DNA of 40,820 bases from Pseudomonas amygdali (GTDB lineage: Bacteria; Pseudomonadota; Gammaproteobacteria; Pseudomonadales; Pseudomonadaceae). Location: positions 1 through 40,820 of the forward strand of contig NZ_LKBW01000267.1 in the NCBI RefSeq assembly GCF_002699855.1. The letters run 5' to 3'. This document shows positions 1 to 8,238 of the stretch, in pieces. Numbering within the stretch: position 1 is the first letter of the stretch; each line of letters opens with the position of its first letter. Made by a program: the position numbers and the translations under genes. The notes beneath the pieces are model-generated. The model made no database searches. It worked only from the letters and a program-made list of their open reading frames with translations, and was not told the DNA's origin.

Positions 1-50
1 CAATATTCTTTCACGGCTGCGAGTTTTGCCTGCACTGTATATTTACCCAT
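1..50 (-). CDS. IS3-family transposase OrfA, N-terminal fragment
   Basis: Only the first 16 codons lie in the window. The translation begins [16 protein letters not shown], which resembles the N-terminal helix-turn-helix region of IS3-family (IS150-like) OrfA proteins. In this family OrfA binds the terminal repeats and is fused by frameshifting to the OrfB integrase. A GGAGG sequence lies about 6 bases upstream of the ATG. The rest of the gene is outside the window, so its integrity cannot be judged. Confidence 0.7.
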   Translation of the reverse strand, partial: MGKYTVQAKLAAVKEY

Positions 51-92
51 GACGCCTCCAAAGGTTGCGTCCAACCTTCGGGGGTCATACCA
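1..92 (-). mobile_element. Left end of an IS3-family insertion sequence (partial)
   Basis: Read on the minus strand, the terminus starts TGGTATGACCCCCGAAGG at 92. It is followed by a GGAGG ribosome site and an ATG at 50 that opens a typical OrfA N-terminus. The other window edge carries a closely matching end (TGGTATG, a C-run, then GAAGGTTGGAC), which defines the terminal inverted repeat. A 5'-TG start followed by a C-run is typical of IS3-family ends such as IS2 and IS51. The element runs off the window to the left and interrupts arfB. The exact outer base is inferred from the match between the two ends. Confidence 0.8.
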
Positions 93-406
93 CGTTTCTT
101 TTCGACTTTGGCGGCGTTGACGATCAACTCGCTCAAGCGCAATAACGCGTCGGCGCGGTTCTGTTCCTGAGTGCGGTATTGCTGGGCCTTGAGCACGATC
201 ACGCCATCTCTGGTGATGCGGCTGTCACTCAACGCCAGCAGCCGCTCCTTGTAGAACGGCGGCAGCGACGAGGCGTTGATGTCGAAACGCAAATGCACGG
301 CGCTGGAGACCTTGTTGACGTTCTGACCGCCCGCGCCCTGGGCGCGAATGGCCGTCAACTCGATCTCGGCGACCGGCAGATGGACATTGTTGGAAATCAC
401 CAGCAT
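93..406 (-). pseudogene. arfB: arfB (yaeJ) ribosome-rescue peptidyl-tRNA hydrolase, 3' end cut off by IS
   Basis: ArfB frees stalled ribosomes on non-stop mRNA: its GGQ domain hydrolyses peptidyl-tRNA, and its basic C-terminal tail sits in the empty mRNA channel. From the ATG at 406 the protein matches the family through the GGQ motif (residues 26-28, in the context [14 protein letters not shown]) to VEKKR at 101-105. Codon 105 is completed by the first base of the IS. The frame then reads about 26 residues of IS end (GMTPEGW...) to a stop at 11-13. The Lys/Arg-rich tail of about 35 residues that normally follows is missing. In known ArfB this tail is needed for rescue, so the product is probably inactive. 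An in-frame ATG at 457 also exists, but MLVISNN at 406 is the family start. Confidence 0.85.
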
Positions 407-437
407 CGGGGCATCTTCTTTTCTGCTCCAGGCACGG

Positions 438-1861
438 TTATTTACCAGTCTCGGCATTCATGACAACGCTACGCCTGTTCTTGGCTCGATAACACACCCA
501 CATGACCGCCAGCCAGACCGGTATCGCGTAAACCGATATCTGGATGCCGGGAATCATCAGCATGATGCCGAGGATAAATAGCACAAACGCCAGACACACG
601 TAGTTACCGTAGGGATACCACAGCGCCTTGAACAGCGGCACTTGGCCGGTACGGTTCATGTGCTGGCGGAATTTCAGATGCGAATAGCTGATCATCGCCC
701 AGTTGATGACCAGGGTGGCCACTACCAGCGACATCAACAGCTCCAGCGCCTGCTGCGGCACGAAGTAATTGAGCAGAACCGCCACCACGGTCACCGCGGC
801 AGACGCAAAGATAGCCTTGACCGGCACCCCGCGCCTGTCGACCTGCGCCTGTCGACCTGCGCCAGCGCCCTGGGCGCATCGCCCTGCTCGGCCATGCCTA
901 CCAACATGCGGCTGTTGCAATAAGTGCCGCTGTTATAGACCGACAGCGCTGCAGTCAGTACCACGAAGTTCAGGATATGCGCCGCCGCATCGCTACCCAG
1001 CATCGAGAACACCTGCACGAACGGGCTGCCGCTATAGGAGTCACCCGAGGCATTGAGGCTGGCCAGCAGGCTGTCCCAGGGTGTCAGCGACAACAGCACC
1101 ACCAGTGCGCCGATGTAGAAAATCAGAATGCGGTAGATGACCTGATTGATCGCCTTGGGGATCACGGTCTTCGGCTGTTCGGCCTCGGCAGCGGTGAAGC
1201 CGAGCATTTCCAGGCCGCCAAACGAGAACATGATGATTGCCAGCGCCATGACCAGCCCGCCGACACCATTGGGAAAGAATCCGCCGTGTTCCCAGAGGTT
1301 GCTGACCGACGCCTGCGGGCCGCCACTGCCACTGACCAGCATGTAACTGCCCAGCGCGATCATGCCGATAATCGCCACCACCTTGATGATCGCGAACCAG
1401 AACTCGGTCTCGCCGAACACCTTGACGTTGGTCAGGTTGATGGCATTGATGAGAATGAAGAACGCAGCCGCTGAAACCCAGCTCGGGATGTCCGGCAGCC
1501 AGTAATGAATGTACTTGCCGACAGCAGTCAGCTCCGACATACCGACCAGGATGTACAGCAGCCAGCAATTCCAGCCGGACAGGAACCCGGCGAAACCGCC
1601 CCAATAATTGTGGGCAAAATGGCTGAACGACCCGGCGACGGGTTCTTCGACGATCATCTCGCCAAGCTGGCGCATGATCATGAAGGCGATGAAGCCGCAG
1701 ATGGCATAACCGAGAATCATCGACGGCCCGGCTGATTTCAGCACGCCCGCCGAGCCGAGAAACAAGCCAGTGCCGATAGCGCCGCCCAGAGCAATCAGCT
1801 GAATGTGCCGATTCTTCAGACCGCGCTTCAATTCACCCGAGGGTGCAGTTGTTTCACTCAT
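438..1861 (-). pseudogene. aroP: aroP-like aromatic amino acid permease, frameshifted
   Basis: This is an APC-superfamily inner-membrane amino acid:proton symporter very similar to AroP (MSETTAPSGELKRGLKNRH, then GGAIGTGLFLGSAGVL). The N-terminal frame, from the ATG at 1861 with AGGTAG upstream, is good to about 858 (ending GDAPRALAQ). The C-terminal frame resumes at VDRRGVPVKAIF and stops at 438. The break is a 14-bp tandem duplication at 831-858. Removing one copy leaves 1410 bases, exactly 470 codons (469 aa), close to E. coli AroP (457 aa). As sequenced, the product would lose its last few transmembrane helices and should not transport. The substrate class is inferred from similarity; a phenylalanine- or broad-specificity permease is possible. 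Confidence 0.85.
831..858. repeat. 14-bp perfect tandem duplication inside aroP
   Basis: GCGCCTGTCGACCT occurs at 831-844 and again at 845-858, followed by a partial third start (GCGCC). Fourteen is not a multiple of three, so the second copy shifts the aroP frame. Loss of one copy by slippage would restore the gene exactly. Confidence 0.9.
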
Positions 1862-2076
1862 TCGATAGCTACCTGATTGTTCTTGTTCTGTGACCGAAAA
1901 GGAACTGCCGCGCTTGTGACGCAACAGAATTGCAGCACCCCGGACGGGTGATCCGAAGTATTGAGCAGCAATGATTCACAGAAAAAAGCGCGGCATTGTA
2001 CACCTGCATCCAGGTTGAGGTTTGAAACAGGGAAATGAATGCAGCGGGGCTGTATGACAAGGTTTTTCACATCGCC

Positions 2077-2108
2077 AAAAACGACAACGCCAGCCCTGGG
2101 GGCTGGCG
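2077..2108 (-). terminator. Rho-independent terminator of rluB
   Basis: CGCCAGCC (2088-2095) pairs perfectly with GGCTGGCG (2101-2108) around a 5-base loop. On the minus strand the stem is followed within a few bases by a run of five T (2077-2081). It lies 25 bases past the rluB stop. Confidence 0.65.
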
Positions 2109-2132
2109 ATGCCATTCATTCACACCACAGGA

Positions 2133-3359
2133 TCACTCAGGCTTGCGACGACCGAAGCCTGGACGCTGACCTGAACCTGCCGGTGGACCGCGACGCTTGC
2201 CTGACGGCGCATCGTCGTTGACCAGCTTGATGCCGACACGCTTTGGCCCAGGCTTGGCCGGGCGCTTATTCATCTCGCTCGGACGCTCGGCGACCGGTGT
2301 GCCACGGCTGTTGTCTGCCGGACGCGGTGCACGAGAACCGGGCTTGCCCGAGTCCTTGCGCGGCGAAGGACGCTGCGTGGAGTCGCCGCCACGCGGACGA
2401 TCACGTTCGCTGCCGGTAATTTGCGGCTGACGCGGTGCGCGGTCGCCAGTCGCCGGAGCGCCAGCAGCCGGACGCAAGGTGCGAACGCGCTCGCCTTTGC
2501 CCAGAGGGCGCGACGATTGACGCTGCAGACGTTCCATCTTGTCTTTGGTCTTGGCATTCATCTGCGGCTGGGCCACAGGTTGCAGACCGACTTCGGCAGC
2601 CAGAATGTCGACTTCGTACTGGCTCATTTCGCGCCAGCGGCCCATCGGCAGGTCGGAGTTGAGGAACACCGGCCCGTAACGCACGCGCTTCAGACGGCTG
2701 ACCACCAGCCCCTGGGATTCCCAGAGACGGCGCACTTCACGGTTACGACCTTCCATTACCACGCAGTGATACCAGTGGTTGAAACCTTCGCCGCCTGGTG
2801 CCTGCTGGATGTCGGTGAAACGTGCCGGACCGTCTTCAAGAATCACACCATTCTTGAGGCGCAGCAGCATGTCGTCATCGACTTCGCCACGCACACGAAC
2901 CGCGTATTCGCGGTCCATTTCAAACGACGGGTGCATCAGACGGTTGGCGAGTTCACCGTCAGTGGTGAACATCAGCAGACCGGTGGTGTTGATGTCGAGA
3001 CGGCCGATGTTGATCCAGCGACCCTCTTTCGGGCGCGGCAGACGATCGAACACGGCCGGACGACCTTCAGGGTCGTCACGGGTGCAGATTTCGCCATCGG
3101 GCTTGTTGTACATGATCACGCGGCGAACCGTTTCGGCTGCTTCTTCGCGCTTGATGACGCGACCATCGACACTGAAGGCGTCATGCAGGTCGACGCGTTG
3201 ACCGAGGGTCGCGTCCTTGCCATTGACCTTGATGCGGCCTTGGGTAATCCAGGCTTCTACGTCACGGCGTGAACCCACGCCAATGCGCGCCAGAACCTTC
3301 TGCAGCTTTTCGCCTGCGGGTCCGATTTCCTGGCTGTCCTGCTTGTCTTTTTCACTCAT
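2133..3359 (-). CDS. rluB: 23S rRNA pseudouridine(2605) synthase RluB
   Basis: RluB isomerises U2605 of 23S rRNA to pseudouridine in the cytoplasm. The 408-aa protein has an S4 RNA-binding domain at about 17-65 (EKLQKVLARIGVGSRRDVE) and an RsuA/RluB/E/F-type catalytic domain. The catalytic-Asp motif GRLDINTTGLL puts Asp at residue 122, and VVMEGRNREVRRLWE lies further on. From about residue 265 there is a long, low-complexity, Arg/Pro/Gly/Lys-rich tail, which is common in pseudomonad RluB and probably disordered and RNA-contacting. It is the last gene of the minus-strand rnm-yciO-scpA-scpB-DUF1289-rluB run, 184 bases after the DUF1289 gene. A terminator follows at 2088-2108. Confidence 0.93.
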   Translation of the reverse strand: MSEKDKQDSQEIGPAGEKLQKVLARIGVGSRRDVEAWITQGRIKVNGKDATLGQRVDLHDAFSVDGRVIKREEAAETVRRVIMYNKPDGEICTRDDPEGRPAVFDRLPRPKEGRWINIGRLDINTTGLLMFTTDGELANRLMHPSFEMDREYAVRVRGEVDDDMLLRLKNGVILEDGPARFTDIQQAPGGEGFNHWYHCVVMEGRNREVRRLWESQGLVVSRLKRVRYGPVFLNSDLPMGRWREMSQYEVDILAAEVGLQPVAQPQMNAKTKDKMERLQRQSSRPLGKGERVRTLRPAAGAPATGDRAPRQPQITGSERDRPRGGDSTQRPSPRKDSGKPGSRAPRPADNSRGTPVAERPSEMNKRPAKPGPKRVGIKLVNDDAPSGKRRGPPAGSGQRPGFGRRKPE

Positions 3360-3543
3360 CTGGGCACCTCCCGGTGTGTCGAATCAGGGCTGGCCGAGAA
3401 CCGGCAAGACCTGTGCCCGGCACGCTGTGGATAGCGGCAGGGCGAAATACTTGAAAGCCCGGGCGACACTTGATCGCCGAGGGTCGGCCATCATACGCCC
3501 CTGCGTCGGTTTACGCATCCAGCGTCAGTGGCAAATGCCCGAA

Positions 3544-3735
3544 TCACTTCTTCTTTTTACGACCGGCGGTCTTGAGCTTCGCCAGCCGCTTGGCAGACTC
3601 CTCGAGTACCGTGCGCTTGTCATCCTTGTCGAGTTTCTTCCAGGCCTTGATTTCCCGCTTGCTGCGGCCACAGCCCAGGCAGATATCATCATCGAACTTG
3701 CACAGGCTGATGCAGGGGTTCTTGGTCGAACTCAT
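3544..3735 (-). CDS. DUF1289 family small cysteine protein
   Basis: This 63-aa basic protein carries a C-x3-C-x6-C-x2-C cysteine set at residues 8, 12, 19 and 22 (PCISLCKFDDDICLGCGRS), followed by REIKAWKKL and a lysine-rich tail. That is the DUF1289 pattern. The four cysteines suggest a bound metal, which is inference; the family has no established function that I know of. It lies between scpB (271 bases upstream, across a REP doublet) and rluB (184 bases downstream), all on the minus strand. A second, longer DUF1289 protein is encoded at 17966-18436. Confidence 0.85.
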   Translation of the reverse strand: MSSTKNPCISLCKFDDDICLGCGRSKREIKAWKKLDKDDKRTVLEESAKRLAKLKTAGRKKKK

Positions 3736-3868
3736 GGGCAGCGGGTCTCATGGCGAGGGATATAGTTTGTGACTCTGGTCAGGCGTATGAATTCGACCGA
3801 AGTGCGCTGCACGCTCCAGGACGAGGTATCAAGAGGACGCAGAACGCTCATGGCTACATACAGGTCTT

Positions 3869-3958
3869 GTGGGAGCGAGCTTGCTCGCGAAAGGGCCCTT
3901 ACAGAATCCGAAAATAGCGAGCCTGCACCATCGCCTTCGCGAGCAAGCTCGCTCCCAC
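3869..3958. repeat. REP doublet (inverted pair)
   Basis: GTGGGAGCGAGCTTGCTCGC begins at 3869, and its reverse complement occupies about 3936-3958, 43 bases further on. This GGGAGCGAGCTTGCTCGCGAA unit is a familiar Pseudomonas repetitive extragenic palindrome, and the inverted spacing is that of a REPIN. It lies between scpB and the DUF1289 gene. Confidence 0.88.
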
Positions 3959-3971
3959 GAGACTTGTGTAT

Positions 3972-3992
3972 CACGCTGAACGCTTCAGCGTG
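3972..3992. other. Perfect hairpin just after scpB
   Basis: CACGCTGAA (3972-3980) and TTCAGCGTG (3984-3992) form a 9-bp stem with a 3-base loop, 14 bases beyond the scpB stop. There is no T-run, so it is either a weak terminator or mRNA end-protecting structure, or part of the neighbouring REP cluster (GTGGGAGCGA follows directly). Confidence 0.5.
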
Positions 3993-4006
3993 GGAGCGAT
4001 AGTCAA

Positions 4007-4792
4007 TCAGACCTCATCGTCGCCTTTGTCGTCTTCAGGATCTGGATCTGGCTCTGGCTCTGGCTCCGCCCGCAGCAGGTCGTCGAAGTCGGTCTTGAGG
4101 CCTTGCTCCATCGAATCCAGTTCCACCAGCAGGCTGCGGAAGCTGGTTTCGTCGCGAGGTGCTTCGGGTTCCGCTTCCGGATCGAGGCTGGCGTCGGCCA
4201 GGGCCTGCAGGTGCGCGGGTACGGGGGCGTCTTCGAAATCCAGGACCGGCTCGGTTTCCATCTCGCGCAGGTCGGCCAGCGGCGGCAGCTCGTCCAGGCT
4301 TTTGAGGTTGAAGTGATCCAGAAAACCCTTGGTGGTGGCAAACATCGCCGGCTTACCGGGCACGTCACGATAGCCCACCACCCGAATCCACTCGCGTTCC
4401 AGCAGGGTCTTGACGATGTGGCTGTTCACCGCAACACCGCGCACGTCTTCAATTTCGCCCCGCGTGATCGGCTGGCGATAAGCGATCAAAGCCAGGGTTT
4501 CCAGCATGGCGCGGGAGTAACGCTGCGGCCGTTCTTCCCACAACCGTCCGACCCAAGGGGAGAACCGGTCACGAATCTGCAGGCGATACCCCGAAGCGAC
4601 TTCCTTGAGTTCGAAAGCACGCCCCTCGCAGGACTTACGCAGCACCTCCAACGCTTTTTTGAAAATCGGCGGTTCGGGACGCTCGCCCTCTTCGAACAGC
4701 TCATACAGCCGCTCCAGTGTCTGCGGCTTTCCGGAGGCCAGCAGAAAGGCTTCAAGCAACGGGGCCAGTTCACGCGGTTCGTTGAGGTTCAT
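4007..4792 (-). CDS. scpB: Segregation and condensation protein B
   Basis: ScpB is the winged-helix (kite) subunit that binds the kleisin ScpA and SMC in a chromosome-organising complex. The 261-aa protein has two winged-helix regions. The second carries the conserved ALIAYRQPITRGEIEDVRGV stretch and ends at about residue 170 (PGKPAMFATTKGFLDHF). The C-terminal extension is strongly acidic and ends in an EPEPEPDPDPEDD-type tail encoded by an imperfect 6-bp repeat. It starts 15 bases after the scpA stop, so the two are co-transcribed on the minus strand. Confidence 0.93.
   Translation of the reverse strand: MNLNEPRELAPLLEAFLLASGKPQTLERLYELFEEGERPEPPIFKKALEVLRKSCEGRAFELKEVASGYRLQIRDRFSPWVGRLWEERPQRYSRAMLETLALIAYRQPITRGEIEDVRGVAVNSHIVKTLLEREWIRVVGYRDVPGKPAMFATTKGFLDHFNLKSLDELPPLADLREMETEPVLDFEDAPVPAHLQALADASLDPEAEPEAPRDETSFRSLLVELDSMEQGLKTDFDDLLRAEPEPEPDPDPEDDKGDDEV
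4038..4067. repeat. Imperfect hexamer repeat in the scpB tail
   Basis: Five consecutive hexamers (GGATCT twice, GGCTCT twice, GGCTCC) encode the alternating Glu-Pro/Asp-Pro tail of ScpB on the minus strand. Gain or loss of units keeps the frame, so tail length may vary among strains. Confidence 0.75.
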
Positions 4793-4807
4793 GGGTGTGT
4801 TCTTGCT

Positions 4808-5626
4808 CTACTCGGCTCGCGCCCGGACATGGATCACCGCAAAGGGCTCGTTTTGGACCAGCTCGACAAGGGATTCCTTGACCAGCTCCAGCACCGCCAT
4901 AAATGTCACGACCACACCCAAACGCCCTTCTTCTGCGGTAAACAGCTCGGCGAACGGTACAAAACCGCTGCCCTTGAGACGTTCCAGCACGTCGCTCATG
5001 CGCTCACGCGTCGACAGCGCCTCGCGGCTGACCTGATGGCTTTCGAACATGTCGCCGCGGCGCAGCACTTCGGCCATCGACATCAGCACTTCTTCAAGAC
5101 TGACATCCGGCAGCAACTTGCGCGCACGGGCTTCGGGGGCGTCCAGTTTCGGTACGATGACATCGCGGCCGACCCGGCTCAGGCCGTCAATACCTTCAGC
5201 AGCGGCCTTGAAGCGCTCGTATTCCTGCAGGCGGCGAATCAGCTCGGCGCGCGGGTCGCCCTCTTCCTCTTCGACTTCCGCCGAGCACGGCAGCAGCATG
5301 CGCGACTTGATCTCAGCCAGCATGGCGGCCATGACCAGGTATTCGGCCGCCAGCTCCAGGCGCACGGTTTTCATCAACTCGACGTACCCCATGTACTGCT
5401 TGGTGATCTCGGCCACGGGAATATCGAGGATATCGATGTTCTGTTTGCGGATCAGGTACAGCAGCAGGTCGAGCGGCCCCTCGAACGCTTCAAGAAAGAC
5501 CTCCAGCGCATCGGGCGGAATGTACAGGTCCAGCGGCATCTGCGTGACCGCACGCCCGTAGACCAGCGCGAACGGCAGCTCCTGCTGGGCGTCTGCCTGG
5601 CTGTCGACGGACTCGACGACGGTCAT
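4808..5626 (-). CDS. scpA: Segregation and condensation protein A (kleisin)
   Basis: ScpA is the kleisin that bridges SMC heads and recruits ScpB during chromosome segregation. The 272-aa protein shows the kleisin N-terminal motif FEGPLDLLLYLI at residues 48-59, then ILDIPVAEITKQY and LAAEYLVMAAMLAEIKSRML. An acidic linker (EVEEEEGDP) follows, and then a C-terminal winged helix (VVTFMAVLELVKESLVEL). Its ATG overlaps the yciO stop by one base (TAATG), which implies translational coupling. No SMC gene lies in the window, and the MukB/SMC partner cannot be identified from here. Confidence 0.92.
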   Translation of the reverse strand: MTVVESVDSQADAQQELPFALVYGRAVTQMPLDLYIPPDALEVFLEAFEGPLDLLLYLIRKQNIDILDIPVAEITKQYMGYVELMKTVRLELAAEYLVMAAMLAEIKSRMLLPCSAEVEEEEGDPRAELIRRLQEYERFKAAAEGIDGLSRVGRDVIVPKLDAPEARARKLLPDVSLEEVLMSMAEVLRRGDMFESHQVSREALSTRERMSDVLERLKGSGFVPFAELFTAEEGRLGVVVTFMAVLELVKESLVELVQNEPFAVIHVRARAE

Positions 5627-6255
5627 TAAGCGCGTTCACCGAACGGCGTTGGATCACCGCAGCCAACCCGAACCACTTCTGGCTCTCCGCCAGCCAGGTT
5701 GATGACTGTGGACGCCGAAATACCGCCGATCCCGCCATCAATGATCAGGTCCACCTGATGCTCGAGAATCTGGCGCATCTCGTAGGGATCGCTGAGCGGC
5801 ACAGTGTCACCCGGCATGATCAGGCTGACGCTCATCAGCGGCTCGCCCAATTGCTCGAGCAAGGCCTGGGCAATGGGATGGCTCGGCACGCGCAGGCCAA
5901 TAGTGCGGCGCTTGGGGTGCAGCACCAGGCGCGGCACCTCGCGGGTGGCGTTGAGAATAAAGGTGTAAGGCCCTGGGGTGTGAGCCTTGAGGGCACGGAA
6001 AGCGCCGGTGTCGACCTTGGCAAAAAGCCCCAGTTGCGACAGGTCGCAGCACATCAGGGTGAAGTTGTGCTTGTCGTCCAGCTGACGCAGGCGGCGGATA
6101 CGCTCGATGGCGCTCTTGTCACCGATCTGGCAACCCAGCGCATAGGACGAATCTGTCGGGTACACCACCAGCCCGCCGGCTTTTATGATTTCCGCGGCCT
6201 GTTTGATCAGGCGCGGCTGCGGGTTTTCCGGATGGACCTGGAAAAATTGACTCAC
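5626..6255 (-). CDS. yciO: YciO/TsaC/Sua5-family (L-threonylcarbamoyladenylate synthase-like) protein
   Basis: This is a dsRNA-binding-fold protein of the YrdC/Sua5 superfamily. TsaC members make threonylcarbamoyl-AMP for the t6A modification of tRNA; the YciO branch is less well defined. I chose the GTG at 6255 (AGGAAG lies 6 bases upstream) because the protein then begins SQFFQVHPENPQPRLI, as YciO proteins do. An in-frame ATG at 6295 would add 14 unlike residues. The 209-aa product has VVYPTDSSYALGC (about 30-42), the KHNFTLMC stretch at about 62-69 and KRRTIGLRVP. It sits 13 bases after rnm and overlaps scpA by one base. Confidence 0.88.
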   Translation of the reverse strand: MSQFFQVHPENPQPRLIKQAAEIIKAGGLVVYPTDSSYALGCQIGDKSAIERIRRLRQLDDKHNFTLMCCDLSQLGLFAKVDTGAFRALKAHTPGPYTFILNATREVPRLVLHPKRRTIGLRVPSHPIAQALLEQLGEPLMSVSLIMPGDTVPLSDPYEMRQILEHQVDLIIDGGIGGISASTVINLAGGEPEVVRVGCGDPTPFGERA

Positions 6256-6268
6256 GGTAACTTCCTGT

Positions 6269-7132
6269 TCAGACGGCGGCAGTAGGCTGTTCATGTTTGA
6301 ATCTGCACCACAAAGGCGGTAGATCTTCAGGCACGGGACGATAAGTGCCGATCTCGCCCCAGTTGCCAGGACCGTGGAAGTCGCTGCCGGCAGAAACCAG
6401 CAGACCGAACTCGCGTGCAAGGATGGCCAGGGTCCCCACCTGATCGGCAGGCTGCATGCCATTGACCACTTCTATGGCGTGCCCACCGGCCTGGACGAAA
6501 TCGCCGACCAGTTTACGCCGTTTACTGCGAGTAAAGTCATAATGTGAAGGATGCGCGAGGCTGACCCATGCACCCGATGCCCGCAAGGTGGCGACGGTTT
6601 CTTCCAGCGTTGGCCAGTGCTGCTTCACATCGCCCAGTTTGCCAGCACCCAGCCATTTGCGAAACGCCTCGGCGCGGTCCTTGACGAAACCTGCGCGCAC
6701 CATGAAGTCAGCAAAATGCGGGCGAGCAGGCGCATTACCGCTGTCACCCAGCTCCTGCTGGATCGCGCGAGCGCCTTCCAGCGCGCCAGGCATACCTTTG
6801 ATCGCCAATTTGCGGCTGATTTCTTCAGCACGCAGCCAGCGTCCCTCATGCAAACGGCTGATAGCTTCAGTCAGCGCCGGGGCCTGGGTATCGAATCCAT
6901 AGCCCAGAATATGGATGGTCGCACCGCCCCAGGTGCAGGACAGCTCCACCCCGTTGACCAGCTGCATGCCCAATGAATGCGCTGCCGCGCGGGCTTCTTC
7001 AAGCCCTTCGAGGGTGTCGTGGTCGGTCAGCGAAAGGACGCGCACGCCGTTTTCATGAGCACGGGCAACCAGTGCCGTGGGCGAGAGCGCCCCGTCGGAA
7101 GCGGTGCTGTGGCAGTGCAGGTCAACATTCAT
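6269..7132 (-). CDS. rnm: PHP-domain phosphoesterase, RNase AM / YciV family
   Basis: The 287-aa PHP (polymerase and histidinol phosphatase) protein begins MNVDLHCHSTASDG, which gives the first metal-binding His pair (residues 6 and 8). It continues with LSLTDHDTLEG, VNGVELSCTW, LAHPSHYDF and SAGSDFHGPG, the other metal-ligand motifs. YciV/TrpH in E. coli is a 3',5'-nucleoside bisphosphate phosphatase and 5'-3' exoribonuclease (RNase AM) that matures rRNA 5' ends. That fits the operon's rRNA/tRNA theme (yciO, rluB). It is the first gene of the minus-strand operon and is divergent from yciB, 65 bases away. Confidence 0.88.
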   Translation of the reverse strand: MNVDLHCHSTASDGALSPTALVARAHENGVRVLSLTDHDTLEGLEEARAAAHSLGMQLVNGVELSCTWGGATIHILGYGFDTQAPALTEAISRLHEGRWLRAEEISRKLAIKGMPGALEGARAIQQELGDSGNAPARPHFADFMVRAGFVKDRAEAFRKWLGAGKLGDVKQHWPTLEETVATLRASGAWVSLAHPSHYDFTRSKRRKLVGDFVQAGGHAIEVVNGMQPADQVGTLAILAREFGLLVSAGSDFHGPGNWGEIGTYRPVPEDLPPLWCRFKHEQPTAAV

Positions 7133-7197
7133 AGTGGTGCTTTCGTGTTCATTGATGTTTGTTATTATGCCGCCACATCCTGCTTCTGGCTGCCATT

Positions 7198-7794
7198 GTG
7201 AAACAATTCATCGACTTCATCCCGCTGCTCCTGTTTTTCATCGTTTACAAAACCGAGCCGCGTGCCGTGGATATCCTCGGCAATACCTATATGGTAGGCG
7301 GCATTTTCAGCGCAACGGCGATGCTGATCATCAGTTCGGTGGTGGTCTACGGCATTCTTTACCTCAAACAGCGCAAGCTGGAAAAAAGCCAGTGGCTCAC
7401 ACTGGTCGCCTGTCTGGTGTTTGGCAGTCTGACACTGGCCTTCCACAGCGAAACCTTCCTGAAATGGAAAGCCCCGGTGGTCAACTGGCTATTTGCCGTG
7501 GCTTTCGCCGGCAGTCATTTCATCGGTGACCGCCCGCTTATCCAGCGCATCATGGGCCACGCATTGACCCTGCCAGCGGCGATCTGGACCCGGCTCAACA
7601 TCGCCTGGATCGTATTCTTCCTGTTCTGCGGCGCGGCCAACCTGTACGTGGCCTTCACCTATCAGGAATTCTGGGTCGACTTCAAAGTATTCGGCAGCCT
7701 GGGCATGACCCTGATCTTCCTGGTCGGCCAGGGGATCTACCTGTCACGCCATCTGCACGACACCGCACCCAATACGACCAAATCCGAGGACTGA
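7198..7794 (+). CDS. yciB: Inner-membrane protein YciB (intracellular septation protein A family)
   Basis: This is a hydrophobic 198-aa protein with about five to six membrane segments (for example [24 protein letters not shown] and [19 protein letters not shown]). YciB/IspZ proteins are inner-membrane proteins linked to cell-envelope integrity and septation. I chose the GTG at 7198 because the protein then begins (M)[17 protein letters not shown], the family N-terminus; a TTG at 7159 would add 13 unrelated residues. The ribosome site is weak. It is followed one base later by yciI, as in many gammaproteobacteria. Confidence 0.9.
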   Translation: MKQFIDFIPLLLFFIVYKTEPRAVDILGNTYMVGGIFSATAMLIISSVVVYGILYLKQRKLEKSQWLTLVACLVFGSLTLAFHSETFLKWKAPVVNWLFAVAFAGSHFIGDRPLIQRIMGHALTLPAAIWTRLNIAWIVFFLFCGAANLYVAFTYQEFWVDFKVFGSLGMTLIFLVGQGIYLSRHLHDTAPNTTKSED

Positions 7795-7795
7795 C

Positions 7796-8095
7796 ATGCT
7801 CTACGCAATCATCGCCACCGACGTCGAAAACTCGCTGGAAAAACGCCTCAGCGTGCGCCCGGCACACCTTGAGCGCCTAAACGCGCTCAAGGATGAAGGC
7901 CGTCTGGTGCTGGCCGGCCCACACCCGGCAGTCGACAGCAACGACCCGGGTGCTGCCGGTTTCAGCGGCAGCCTGATCGTGGCCGAGTTTGAATCGCAAA
8001 GCGCCGCCAAGGCGTGGGCCGAAGCCGATCCATATGTTGCGGCAGGCGTTTATGCCAATGTCGTGGTCAAGCCATTCAAGCTCGTCCTGCCCTGA
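7796..8095 (+). CDS. yciI: YciI family protein
   Basis: This 99-aa protein has a ferredoxin-like alpha/beta fold. It matches the YciI family: [18 protein letters not shown], then [24 protein letters not shown] with the conserved His, then DPYVAAGVY. YciI proteins are small cytoplasmic enzyme-like proteins related to muconolactone isomerase folds, and their substrate is unknown. The gene starts one base after the yciB stop and is surely co-transcribed. A 10-bp-stem hairpin follows at 8120-8143. Confidence 0.92.
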   Translation: MLYAIIATDVENSLEKRLSVRPAHLERLNALKDEGRLVLAGPHPAVDSNDPGAAGFSGSLIVAEFESQSAAKAWAEADPYVAAGVYANVVVKPFKLVLP

Positions 8096-8119
8096 TCACC
8101 TCCTCGGACACCCTTACGC

Positions 8120-8143
8120 GCTCTGCCTCAACCGAGGCAGAGC
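8120..8143. terminator. Perfect 10-bp hairpin after yciI
   Basis: GCTCTGCCTC (8120-8129) and GAGGCAGAGC (8134-8143) pair around a 4-base loop, 24 bases past the yciI stop. No T-run follows, so it is only a probable transcript end or a 3' stabilising structure. Confidence 0.5.
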
Positions 8144-8238
8144 CGTATTGAACCCCGCCTCTTGCTCATCCTTCCTTACACCCTGCCGATACCCTGCTCA
8201 ATGTGCGAATTTATACGGCTCGGTAAAAGGGAGTTCAG

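Noticed and set aside
4103..5629. A 508-codon open frame opposite scpA-scpB
   Set aside because: It spans two conserved genes and their junction on the other strand and has no protein family features.
7159..7197. TTG start for yciB at 7159
   Set aside because: It would add 13 residues not seen in the family; the GTG at 7198 gives the standard [14 protein letters not shown]-terminus.
8096..8238. A small RNA gene in the yciI downstream gap
   Set aside because: Only one hairpin (8120-8143) is present, with no T-run and no clear promoter; it is better explained as a transcript end.
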